Shown: positions 1 through 9,186 of the stretch, in pieces | How positions within the stretch are numbered: the first letter of the stretch is position 1 | Layout of the letters: each line of letters starts with the position of its first letter | Assembly (NCBI GenBank): GCA_000349905.1 | Contig: KB722759.1 | Span: forward strand, 533,326-544,885 | Direction: 5' to 3' | DNA length: 11,560 nt | From: Volvariella volvacea V23 | Lineage: Eukaryota; Basidiomycota; Agaricomycetes; Agaricales; Pluteaceae | Translations under genes and position numbers: made by a program | Notes under the pieces: model-generated | Seen by the model: only the letters and a program-made list of their open reading frames with translations | What the model was told of the DNA's origin: nothing | Database searches by the model: none

Positions 1-868
1 AAACCCTAGGAGGTTTTCATCCACGGATGCTACACCTAGGACGCACCTGACAAACTCCTCGGCTTGCTCGTGCGTTGCTGAGCGGCGTGAGTAAACAGCC
101 CCAGTGCGATCGAATTGGAATAGAACGAAGTTCGTCTCGGTCATGTTCATGGTGTAAACAAATCGACGATGTGGCTGCGCGCCGAAACACTTCCTGGAAA
201 TCAAGACAAACGAGACACCATAGATAAGAAAGAGAGCGATAATGGAGGGTTGAGAGTAAAAATAGACGTACTGAGCAAAGATCCCAGCCTGCAACTTCTC
301 TTCTTGCTCATTCAATTTGGAGTTAAACCTCACCGAAATCGCCGTAACACAATCATGGTAGTTGGGATGGACGGGAAATTCGCGATTCTTGAATGCAGTG
401 CCACAACATCCGACTATCATAACCTCTGGTTCCATAGAAAGATAATGCTCCTTCTTTCTCGTTCTCCTGCTTAACACTCGACGATGCGGAATACGAAAGT
501 GATCGAGTATGGCCTGTATCGTGATTGCGATGGAGTTGCATAGGGCGTTGAGGGACCTGAACGTGGTGGGTAGAGTCTTCCACTGCTGCAACGTAGAGTC
601 ATATGAATCAGTCTCACGAAGGAACGTCTTAATCGATGCGGAAGTCATCAAAGAACTGAAGAGGGCAGAATTATAGCTCCTCCGTCCATCTAGGATGAGG
701 GACCTTCCCCATACGAGTTCCTTATAAAGTGCTCCCCTTAGTTCATCAAGCGGATGAGCCCGTCCTGCGGGGAGTAAACATCGTGAGTACTTAGTTGAGC
801 ACGAAGAACGACTTACTATGAACTCCAGGGTGAATCGAAGGGGATGGGAAACTATCTGACGCTGACAT
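1..868 (-). CDS. FunK1-type fungal protein kinase, 5' part (partial)
   Basis: Three exons can be assembled on the minus strand: 868-817, 764-272 and 193-1, with introns 816-765 (52 nt, GTAAGT donor, CGCAG acceptor) and 271-194 (78 nt, GTACGT donor, CCAG acceptor). They encode 246 residues from ATG 868 and the frame is open at the left edge. The stretches KCFGAQPHRRFVYT, FVLFQFDRTGAVYSRR and EEFVRCVLGVASVDENLLGF resemble the N-terminal part of the FunK1 (Pkinase_fungal) region that precedes the catalytic loop. In this family a pattern of FDR.G followed by FV..VL...S..E..LGFD is characteristic. The HRD and DFG motifs would lie outside the window, so activity cannot be judged. ATG 868 was chosen because it is the first in-frame ATG after an upstream stop in exon 1. 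Intron 2 is a multiple of three without a stop. Family assignment is from memory of the motifs. Confidence 0.8.
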
Positions 869-1578
869 GCCGTCTCAAGCTCAGTAGAAAGCACTAAAGT
901 TCACTGTGCATAGCACTTTAAGATGAAGCAATGAAAACTCGTCTCCTTTGGATGGCACAATGGCAGGCGATTGAGGAGCGTTGAACAAAAGCGTTCATTT
1001 ACGCAAATGTGCACATGACCAATCACGCTCTCACTGGCACGTGACTCGCACTGCCACAGCAACCCGGGACCCCAATTGGCGTCGTGTTTGAACCCGTGCA
1101 ACCGCACGCCACCTTCACCTTTTTTCTCATGAAGCCCAATACATATTAGACCAGACCGCGCTGGGAACAATTGCAGGAATACAAACCTGGCAACTAACTG
1201 TGCGAGAAGAGTCAAATCTCGAGTCGCAATTCAATCTAATATTTGAAGTAACAATCCCCTGATCGGATTCGTCGTGTATGTACTCGTCAATTTCTTTTTC
1301 TTAAACTTCCTCCCACATTGATGCGGACTGTATTCAACGTGTCCACTGGATTAGCTATACGAGACTGCTCTTGAACAGGATGATCAATAGGGCCGGACAC
1401 ATTCCACTATGCCACTAGCCCAACTCGGAGATGGCAAGTTAGAATTTAAACAGCACATCATTGACAGAAGGTATAGAAATTTACAAGAACAGAATAATAT
1501 ATCCATGTGTGCCACTGAACACCAATCCCATAAGTCACCGTCCAAGAGAAAAACAATAGTGGATTACCTCGACGAGTC
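869..1578. other. Intergenic region between FunK1 gene and copy A
   Basis: This 710-nt stretch lies between the start of the FunK1 gene and the stop of copy A, so it should contain the kinase promoter and the copy A 3' untranslated region. Open frames in it (for example 901-1215 minus and one starting at 1409 plus) show no family motif and no conserved splice pattern. I see no RNA gene or repeat. Confidence 0.5.
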
Positions 1579-3067
1579 CTATATGTGTGGGATAAATTTA
1601 GACCATTCGATGTTTACATACGCAGAGTCTGGAAGTCTTCGAAGAGCGAAGAAAGCAAGAAAGAGGGTGATGATACGTGCAGAAATGTAGAGCAGAGAGC
1701 CAATGCGAATGACCAGAAACCATAGTACGTGATGGATGATAGGGTCAAAACTTGCTGTCTCCCACCATTCCACTCGAAGTGGCCACGAAATCACGATCAT
1801 GGCCGGGATAACAGTTAGAATGAGCGATGATGCCCTCCACAGCCAGAGCTCTGCAGTCGTCAGAAATGGAAAATCCCAACCAATGAGATGAATGCCACCA
1901 AAGATGACGCCAATGACCGAAGCACACAGGAAGGCGAGTCGGTGTTGGTCAGGCTCCAACGCTGCAGCATAGAATGGGTGTACGCTCGTTGACCTGCGAA
2001 TAAACTCCGCGTTTGCCATCTCGAGGAATGGTCTGAAGATGATGGATATTGGCTGCTTCATCCCTCGCTTCCAGATCGTCTTCAACACCCCATCTTCCTC
2101 AATATCGTCTTGAATTCCTCTCAATATCCCAACTCCACCTCCTTCACCAGCCCTCTGATTCCACTGCCTCATCACCCATTTCCGTAACTCAATATGCCAC
2201 GGGTCTCCCTTCTCCAGTTCAGGACCATCAACTCGATTTCCCTCCCTATCAAAATATACTGGATACTCCACGTTCAGTGGCTTATCCCACCATAAGAGAT
2301 ATGTCACGACGTTTAATGCCGCAAACGCGAGCGTGACCAGCTCTATCTCTGTAAGAACAAGTCCCTCCACCTGACGAGCAATGCACTGAGCTACAAACCA
2401 GGAGGTTTGGAGGACAACGATAATCTTCGAGAGGACGTCCCCTTTTCCGTGATCCATGATTTCCTTTTCCTTGATCCCTGGGATATTATCTATCCTCACT
2501 CCTCGTGAGTCGTAAAGCCTTTTATCCCTCACCAAGAATGTCTTCCACCGAATCACCTCATATCTCTTCCCTTTTTCGACTTCAAGCATCAAGCCACCCA
2601 TTTGCACAAAGAACCCGTGAGCTCGAGTCCATCCATGTTCTGCTTGACCATTCTATTGTTAACCTTGATTGCAAATGCATTAGAATATACATACCTTTAC
2701 CCCAGTCCGAATACGCGATTTCTGCCGCCATGATCCTTTGTCTCAACGCCCACATGATTACTACCTCTGGGGCTATCATTGCGTATATCGTCGTTCGTGC
2801 TTTCAACCAGATCCTCTCCAACCATGAATCGCTTTGATCAGGGATATTGTGGTGGATTGATATGTAGGTGCAGAGGAATATAACACCAAGGCACCCATAA
2901 AGGAGGTCAAATACAGTGCGCGTTTTGTTTGCGTCGCATTGATAGCCACTTAATGCAGCAGCTGCCGCACACAAAGGACTTGGGATGAAAGTGCTAGGGG
3001 CAGCTGGAGGGATGGGGGACGCGAGAGAGCGTGCAAGCGCAGAGAGGAAGATGCTAGCAAGAAGCAT
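1579..3067 (-). CDS. Tandem membrane protein, copy A (intact)
   Basis: Two exons, 3067-2695 and 2639-1579, joined across a 55-nt intron (2694-2640, GTATGT donor, AGCAG acceptor, CTAAT branch-like site), encode 477 residues. Residues 1-17 are a signal peptide. Cys33 and Cys44 form a Cx10C pair in a short Pro/Ser-rich ectodomain. Likely membrane segments are about 51-71, 93-106, 222-242, 360-378, 392-409 and 428-456 (perhaps two). Conserved blocks are HGWTRAHGFF after the intron, QTSWFVAQCIAR, WWDKPLN, a core with FGGIHLIGW..PFLT followed by LWRASS, and a C-terminus FIPHI. I recognise the architecture as a basidiomycete-restricted multi-pass membrane family, annotated only as hypothetical. ATG 3067 was preferred over the longer open frame from 3091 because that begins with GTG, and because copies B and D start at the same alignment position. 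Role unknown; plasma membrane or secretory pathway is an inference. Confidence 0.88.
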
Positions 3068-4137
3068 AACAAAAGTATGTCGTCGTTTCACCCCGTTGGC
3101 GTGCTGTACTTGATGTTAAGCTCAATGCGTGTTTACCAAACATCGAATCTATCATCCATCGATTTCAAATATCTCGTCTACCAATGGTTGCAGCGAGCTG
3201 TGCAGTTTAGCATATTCCCCTTACCATCGGACTCTTGGCAACCAAGCACTAGATATCGTATGCCTCCCTGTTATCAAGGTATGTATTGGAGGTATACTTC
3301 TAAATTTGGCCTGAAAGCTCAACGCATTCTGAGTCATAATACATGAGGACCAGCCTTGTTTTGGGTAAGGTTTACACCTTGTTCTCCGGCAGCGGTTGTC
3401 ACGGCGCCACCAACTACTAATTGTGGATAACCCATCACCACATGCCTTTCATCACGCCTATCAGACATTCAGGTGTGTGGTTTTCTCGGCAACTGCATAC
3501 GTGTATGCCCTACCTCGTCTATTTTTCTCATTTTTTGGTATTGAGGTGACCTCGATATTGCGGTGCAGTGTCTGTTCAGGAGTAGAATTCAGTATGGTGA
3601 CTCAGCCAACAATTGTCTATACTTGCCTATCTTGCCTGCGACTAGGCACTTTTAACCTAAATACCTTGTCGGAGCCGAATCAAACTGCGATCAAGGGAAC
3701 CAAAGCTGTAGACATCAAGTGAGTTCCTCTCTCAATTCCTCGGTATTTTCCATATCCAATACACCGGCAGGGAAATGGAACGCTTCATATGGTTGCAGAC
3801 TGGGAGCTTTCCAGGCAAAAATGGTATGGTTGTTTGGCTGAACAGCAATTAGTCCCATCTGGTTTTGCAGTTAAATATGTTTCCGTAGTTCCTGCTCGGG
3901 TACAGTTCGCAGTATAGGTATAGATCAGAAGCAAGACATGTCAATTCTGGGCGACATCGACAACACAGGATTAAAGTGCTCAGAAAGTAGTACATGCATC
4001 AAATCGGAAACACAAAGGGACGCATACTATGGGCAAGCTTCACGACACTGCAAGGCTGCGTTCTGTATGTTCCAATTCTACTGGAATTCATATGGTGTTA
4101 GCGCAAACTTGTGATGCGAGATGAATTGAGATCAATA
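3068..4137. other. Intergenic region between copies A and B
   Basis: About 1.07 kb separates the start of copy A from the stop of copy B. It should carry the copy A promoter and the copy B 3' untranslated region. Short plus-strand frames (3077-3346, 3396-3722) have no recognisable domain, do not match the array family and look fortuitous. I could not find a convincing TATA box, RNA gene or repeat. Confidence 0.5.
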
Positions 4138-5600
4138 TTAGATGTGTGGGATGAAGTTGGTCCACACAATGTTTTCGTATGCAGAGTCGGGGAGGTCACG
4201 AAGGGCAAAGAAGGCGAGGACGAGGATGACGATACGGGCTGTGATGTAAAGTGGCGCGCCAATTCGTGTTACCAGGAATCTGAATAACTGATCAATGGTG
4301 TTGGTATCGAAAGCTGTGTTCTGCGGATCGGCGAGAGAACGCCAAGAGATAGTGACCATAGCTGGAATGACAGTTAAGATGAGGGAGGATGCTCTCCAAA
4401 GCCAGAGTTCGGTGGCCGTCAAGAAAGGAAAGTTCCAGCCGATGAGGTGGATACCTCCGAAAATGATGCCGACGATAGAAGCGCACAGATATGCGAACTG
4501 GTGTTGTTCCCAGTCCAACCTAGCAGCGTAGAACGGATGAACGCTTGTAGTTCCCTCTCCATCGCCCTCTTCGTTTGTCATTTCGAGGAGTGGCCCAAAT
4601 ACGACTGAGAAAGGTATGCTGATCGCGTGCTGCCATATCAACTTCACTTCACCGTTTTCTCTGACGTATCTCCAAAGACCTCTCCAAAAACCTATTTTCT
4701 CTTTGTTCTGATCCTTCCGCATCAAGATTGATTTCATCAAGTCCTGCAACTTCTTGCACCACCCTTCTTCCTGCACTTCCTCTGGTCCGTCGATTCGATT
4801 TCCCTCCTTATCGATGTATATCGGATAGTCGACATTTAACGGCTTGTCCCACCACAGAATGTATGTTACAACGTTCAACGCTGCAAATGCTAGGGTGACC
4901 AATTCGAGCTCTGTCAGCGCGAGTCCCGCAACGCGACGAGTGATGCATTGTACCACAAACCAAGAAGTTTGGATAACAACGATAGCTTTCGCAAGTATGT
5001 CCCCTTTCCCGTGGTCCTCAATTTCTTTCTTCCTAATCGCAGGGAGCTTGTCAACTATCATTCCTGGACTTGCTCCCAGTCTGCCATGCCTCCACCTAAC
5101 GACTTCGTACTTCCCATTGTCGACCTTGAGCATTAGTCCACCCATCTGAAGGAAGAACCCATGCGTGCGTGTCCACCCTTGTTCTTTTCCATATCAGCTC
5201 GCAAACGTGATGCGACGTCAACGGTAAACCCACCTTTGTGCCTTTCCGCGAGCCTTTCCGCCATAATCCGCTGTCGAAGAGCCCACATGATCACCAGTTC
5301 CGGTGCCAATAGCGCATACAGCATCGTCCGGACTTTGAACCACAGTTTATTCGCCCATGGGTCGTTCTGGTCCGGGATGTTGTGGTGGACGGAAATGTAG
5401 GTACAAAGGAAGATGACCCCAAGACAGCTGTAGAGGATGTCGAATATAGTACGCGTTTTGTATGCGTCACACCGACTGGTGCTTAACAGGGCAGTAGCCA
5501 CGCACAAAGGGCTAGGAATCGGACCACCAGGAACCGATACGGGGACCGGGGACGCGAGAGAATGTGCGAGGATAGCAAGGAATACGCCAGCGAGGAACAT
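4138..5600 (-). CDS. Tandem membrane protein, copy B (intact)
   Basis: Exons 5600-5234 and 5183-4138 flank a 50-nt intron (5233-5184, GTGGGT donor, AAAAG acceptor, CTGAT branch-like site) and encode 470 residues. The layout matches copy A: signal peptide at 1-17 (MFLAGVFLAILAHSLAS), Cys33/Cys44 at identical positions, membrane segments near 51-71 and 93-106, then GWTRTHGFFLQMGGLML directly after the intron, QTSWFVVQCITR, WWDKPLN, a charged cytosol-like linker, the FGGIHLIGW and LWRASS core, and a final FIPHI. Intron phase (1) and position are the same as in A and C, so the copies arose by duplication of a spliced gene. The linker between the DGPE motif and the SVHPFYAA motif is the most divergent part among copies. 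Reading frame, splice sites and motifs are all intact, so it is probably expressed. Function unknown. Confidence 0.88.
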
Positions 5601-5886
5601 GACGATGAGAGCGTTGGTGGTCAGCTTGGCTTATGCGTTAGCACTGTATTTGGGGATGAGCGCGATTGATTTCGTCAGTCACTGATTGTTTGCATTAAAT
5701 ACTTGAGCGATCTTTACATTTTTACTGATTTGCTTTGTCACATCCCTTTATCGCCGGGAATTCGACAGCCAAATATGGACAATGTATAGCGTGTTCGTCG
5801 TTGTAGTGCATTGGCAATTTAAGCTTAATTTGGACCCTAATGCTTAGTGTATCCTGCTGCATCTTGAATTCCGAGGGCTTACTATT
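5601..5886. other. Upstream region of copy B
   Basis: This 286-nt stretch lies between copy B and the truncated end of copy D. It is AT-rich near 5690-5730 and contains no further array-family sequence that I can recognise. If copy D once was full length, its remaining 1.2 kb was lost somewhere at the right end of this stretch. Confidence 0.4.
5694..5701 (-). promoter_or_regulatory. Possible TATA-like box for copy B
   Basis: On the minus strand this reads TATTTAAT, about 95 nt upstream of the copy B start codon. Position and composition fit a weak fungal TATA-like element. No conserved counterpart was seen upstream of copy A, so this is tentative. Confidence 0.25.
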
Positions 5887-6096
5887 TCAACGACAGGTGC
5901 AGAGAATGATAGCGCCAAGACAGCTATAGAGAATATCGAATATGGTACGTTTCCTGTTGGGATCGCAGGTACCAGCACTGATTGTAGCTGTGTCAATGCA
6001 CAGAGGGTTGGGAATGGGACTGCTCGAGATGGGATCAGGGAGGGCGGAAGCAAGAGACCGCATTGTCACAGCGAGAAACACGCCAGCGAGAAACAT
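5887..6096 (-). pseudogene. Tandem membrane protein, copy D (5' fragment only)
   Basis: From ATG 6096 the frame reads MFLAGVFLAVTMRSLAS, a signal peptide nearly identical to copy B, followed by the ectodomain with Cys33 and Cys44 and the start of the first membrane segment (TIFDILYSCLGAIILCTC). Homology to copies A and B stops at about 5893. After one more codon there is a TGA, giving 69 residues. No splice donor rescues the frame: a GTAAGC follows, but only after the stop. The upstream frame is open to another ATG at 6183, which would add 29 non-homologous residues, but alignment favours 6096. It is best read as a copy that lost everything downstream of mid-exon 1, lying between B and C in the same orientation. 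It could still encode a short secreted or single-span peptide. Confidence 0.8.
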
Positions 6097-6358
6097 CGCG
6101 GTAGATGGTTGAGTGCTGGGTTCCTGAGGTGACCCCGCTGGTTTGCGCTCGACATTTCTCACGAGGTGATGGTTTTGTTTCATCCCACGTTGGTCATGCC
6201 GGCACCGCGCAAGACGTGCTCTCTGCTTGAAGCAGAGAAGGTCAAAGCGAAAGCTGAAATTGATATGAGACGAGGTATCTAATTCTTAACGCAATGGGGT
6301 AGTATTAACCAAGTTTAAGGTGGAAGGCAAAGGAGTGCATGAATTGGGATCATAGGAA
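6097..6358. other. Upstream region of copy D / 3' flank of copy C
   Basis: This short stretch holds the 5' flank of the copy D fragment and the 3' untranslated region of copy C. An in-frame open extension of copy D runs to 6183, and beyond that nothing coding is recognisable. Confidence 0.4.
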
Positions 6359-7590
6359 TTAAATATGTGGAATAAAGTTCGACCACTCGACATTTCTGAA
6401 CGCAGATTCTGGAAGCTGACGGAGAGCCAAAAACGCCAGGATAAGAACCGCAAAGCGCGCAATGACATACAGCGGGGACCCTACACGAATAACTAGAAAC
6501 CACAGCACGAACACAAAAAGATCGTCTTCCCTCGTCATTGGAACCCACAAAGGGATCCTAAGAGGCCGCGAGAGCACGATGATCGCAGGAACTGCAATCA
6601 GGATAAGAGAAGACGCCCGCCAGAGCCATCGCTCCGCCGTGGTCAAAAACGGGAGATTCCAGCCGATCAGATGGATTGTGCCAAAAACGATGCCAACCAC
6701 AGAAGCGCAGACGTATGCAAAGTGGTGTTGGCGATAACGTAAGACGGCGGCAAAGAAGGGTTGAACGCTGGTTGGTCTGCTTGTGAGAGGATCGAGTTCG
6801 GTGTTTGTCAGCTCTAGAAGGGGTCCAAAGGCCAGTTCGAATGGCGTCATAACTCCTTTCCTCCAGATCGCCTTGATTTGTTCCTTGCGGGTCGGGTGGT
6901 CTTCATTGGCGCGTTCTTTTTGTGTTTCCGTCGTTTGGTCTTCTGCGTTTTCGGCCTCTGTTACTTGAACATCTATGGATGGACCAGCTTCTCTGCTTGT
7001 GGATCGCCTTCGCGGCTCCAAACACCCACCACAGCCTCCCTCAGTTTAACGTACCATGACTCTTCCTCTTCTTCCTCTGGTCCATCCACCCGAATCCCCT
7101 CTCGATTGAAATATATCCTACATTCAACGGCTTGTCCAACCAAAACGTATACGTAACCGCATTCAACGCCGCAAACGCCAGCGTGACCAGCTCAATTTCC
7201 GTGACAACAAGCCCTTCGGCGTGACGAGCGATACATTGAACGACAAACCACGAAGTATGGAGGACGACGATGGCTTTGGCGAGGACATCTCCCTTTCTGT
7301 GGTCGTTGATCTCTTTCTTTCGGATTGCGTGTAGGATGTTGGGTGTGACGCCTGAACTTGTCACTAACTCGTCGCTTCCGTCCACAGTGACGACCTCGTA
7401 TTTCCCCTTCTCGACTTCGAGCATTAGTCCACCCATTTGGACGAAAAAATCATGAGTTGTCGTCCACCCAAAGTCTTCGCATTGTTTAAGTCATTTTATT
7501 GCGCATCGAAGTAAGGGTACTCACTTCTATATTTCTCTGCTAGCACCGCTGCCATTATTCGCTGCCTCAGCGCCCACATAATCACCACGG
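6359..7590 (-). pseudogene. Tandem membrane protein, copy C (5'-truncated, frame-disrupted)
   Basis: Family homology begins abruptly near 7590 with VVIMWALRQRIMA, which is residue ~102 of A and B. The signal peptide, Cys pair and first membrane segment are missing. The family intron is intact at 7524-7475 (50 nt, GTGAGT donor, phase 1), followed by GWTTTHDFFVQMGGLM and HTSWFVVQCIAR. After DKPLNVGY the frame shifts near 7109-7117, where about 7 nt found in A are absent. The family sequence continues in a second frame as YFNREGIRVDGPEEEEEESW. It then moves to a third frame that runs to the stop at 6359-6361 with the conserved PFFAA, FGTIHLIGW, LWRASS and FIPHI motifs. The second change could be a GTACGT...AAG intron (7054-7008, 47 nt), but the A and B counterpart is exon. 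With no start codon, signal peptide or single frame this is most likely a pseudogene. Confidence 0.85.
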
Positions 7591-9186
7591 GAAGATTGAG
7601 ATTGAAATTGTGAAAGGGCATTGTGTCTGTGAGGGAAGTGGTGCTCCACCGCCCAAAATCAACCATGAAGAAGACGAAGAGAAAGATGAAGGGGTTGGGG
7701 AGAACGGCGAAACTGGTGGAGAGGGTGGAGAGACTCGATCGCTCTTAGCAAAGAGCATTAAATCGAGGATTTCTTACAAGGGTCGGAAAGCGACAAGGTC
7801 GCCTATGAATAGAGCCAACACCAACTCGTCCCATGTGAACAAGAGCAGCAATGGGGGACATGCAACGCCACAAGCGCTCCTGGCATCATCAATTCTCGTC
7901 GTCACCCAAAGCACACCACGACATGTCTGTGCGAATACCATTCGGAAACTATTAGACCAGTTAATCGAGATACACGACCAAAACCAGAAGAGCCAGAGGA
8001 AAGGATGGGACGCATTTGTCAAGCAGAGAGGCAAGGTCATCAAAGCCAACGTGACCACCAGCGTCGGTGGCGCCAAAGCCCACACAGCAGGTGTTCCAGG
8101 ACTGGCCGGAGCAGCTGCTATAATTAGACTTGGACTGTCCAACGAAGATGAAGATGAACTATCGCACACAGAAGGTCTCATTGGCTTCGCCCAACTCGGT
8201 ACGAGCAGCGAGAGGAGGGAGTTTGACAGACTCATCAGGAGTGGGATACCACTGGTTTATCGATCCAAGGTTTGGCTGGAGTGTAGTGCGGGATTGGAGA
8301 TGAAAGAGCCTGGTGTGTTCCAGGATTTGTTGAATTCGAACGATGGAGGCGAGGCTGATAAGGGGGTGGTGGGGGAGATTGAAAAGGATGCTGGGAGGAC
8401 GATGACGTTAAATCTTTTCTTTGGCTAATGACGCCTGTTGTTGTCCCTTTTTAGACGAAATCCGGATGTAGGATACTGTCAAGGCATGAACCTTGTCACA
8501 TCAACTCTTTTCCTCGTACATGCAGATGAAGAGGACGCGTTTTAGGCTCTTTCAGCAATCGTCGAACGAATCCTTCCTTCAGAGTTCTTCTCACCGTCCT
8601 TATTGCTGTTAAGGGCATGTCCACTGGTTCTGCTAGATTACGTACAAGAGTATTTGCCAAAGCTGCACGCACATTTGATGCAGCTCGAGGTAGACTTGGC
8701 AGCTATCTGCTTTTCATGGTTCTTGTCGCTCTTCACAGACTGTCTTCCTGTAGAGGTACGTTCACTCCCTTTGCTCTATTCAGTCAATTTACATGACTTT
8801 TCCGGGGTTCTAGACTTTATTCCGAGTCTGGGATGTATTCTTAGTTGACGGATTGGACGTCCTATTCCGTATCGCTTTCGGCATTCTCAGAAACAACGAA
8901 CAGGAATTACTCTGCGAGTCTATTCCGGCGGTTTGTGTTGCCTTGGAAAATTTACCGACCAGGATGTGGGAAGCAGATAAATTGCTTCAGGTACTGTTTT
9001 AGCTTACAGTTGTACTGCTGTTCCCCGTTGTTCTCCCTCCTTTGATTGGATTCCCTTACTGACGAACCGACGGAACATTTTCAGACTGAAGCGGAATTGA
9101 GAAGTGTCATTGTATCCTCGGACTTGAAGCAAAAACGAGATGCACATGTTGCTGTGCTCAAGGATCTAATGTCGTCCACGGCATAA
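7589..9186 (+). pseudogene. TBC-domain Rab GTPase-activating protein gene, broken
   Basis: Exonic segments are about 7589-8425, 8455-8755, 8814-8990 and 9085-9186, with introns 8756-8813 (58 nt, GTACGT) and 8991-9084 (94 nt, GTACTG). The TBC motifs are clear: RSGIPLVYRSKVWLE; IEKDAGR (IxxDxxR arginine finger, Arg codon 8396-8398); GYCQGMN (glutamine finger, Gln codon 8480-8482); then FTDCLPVE/TLFRVWDVFLVDGLDVLFR and a C-terminus ending DLMSSTA. TBC proteins accelerate GTP hydrolysis by Rab GTPases in vesicle traffic. Two lesions break it. After NLFFG a TAA appears at 8426-8428, and the stretch linking the two fingers (about 20 residues in homologs, plus an intron's 5' part) is missing. A TAG at 8543-8545 stands where the family has Trp. 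No ATG starts the 5' end: the frame is open across the junction with copy C, and the first in-frame ATG is 7805. An Asp/Glu/Gly-rich low-complexity stretch occupies the N-terminus. Confidence 0.85.

Noticed and set aside
901..1215. Minus-strand open frame of 104 codons upstream of the kinase gene
   Set aside because: Composition is unlike its neighbours, there is no domain and no splice pattern, and it occupies the likely kinase promoter.
1409..1690. Plus-strand open frame of 93 codons
   Set aside because: It overlaps the 3' end of copy A in antisense, has no recognisable motif, and its protein-like texture is absent.
2049..2837. Plus-strand open frames over copy A
   Set aside because: They are antisense shadows of the conserved membrane-protein exons.
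3068..3091. Longer start for copy A at 3091
   Set aside because: The codon there is GTG, not ATG. The ATG at 3067 aligns with the starts of copies B and D at the signal peptide.
3396..3722. Plus-strand open frame between copies A and B
   Set aside because: It starts at a plausible ATG but shows no domain, no paralog in the window, and no promoter or poly(A) signal that I can defend.
5887..7590. Copies D and C as two halves of one gene with a long intron
   Set aside because: D lies downstream of C in the direction of transcription, so it cannot supply C's missing 5' end. About 35 residues are also absent from both.
7774..8235. Minus-strand open frame of 153 codons
   Set aside because: It is antisense to the TBC coding sequence, whose plus-strand motifs are unmistakable.
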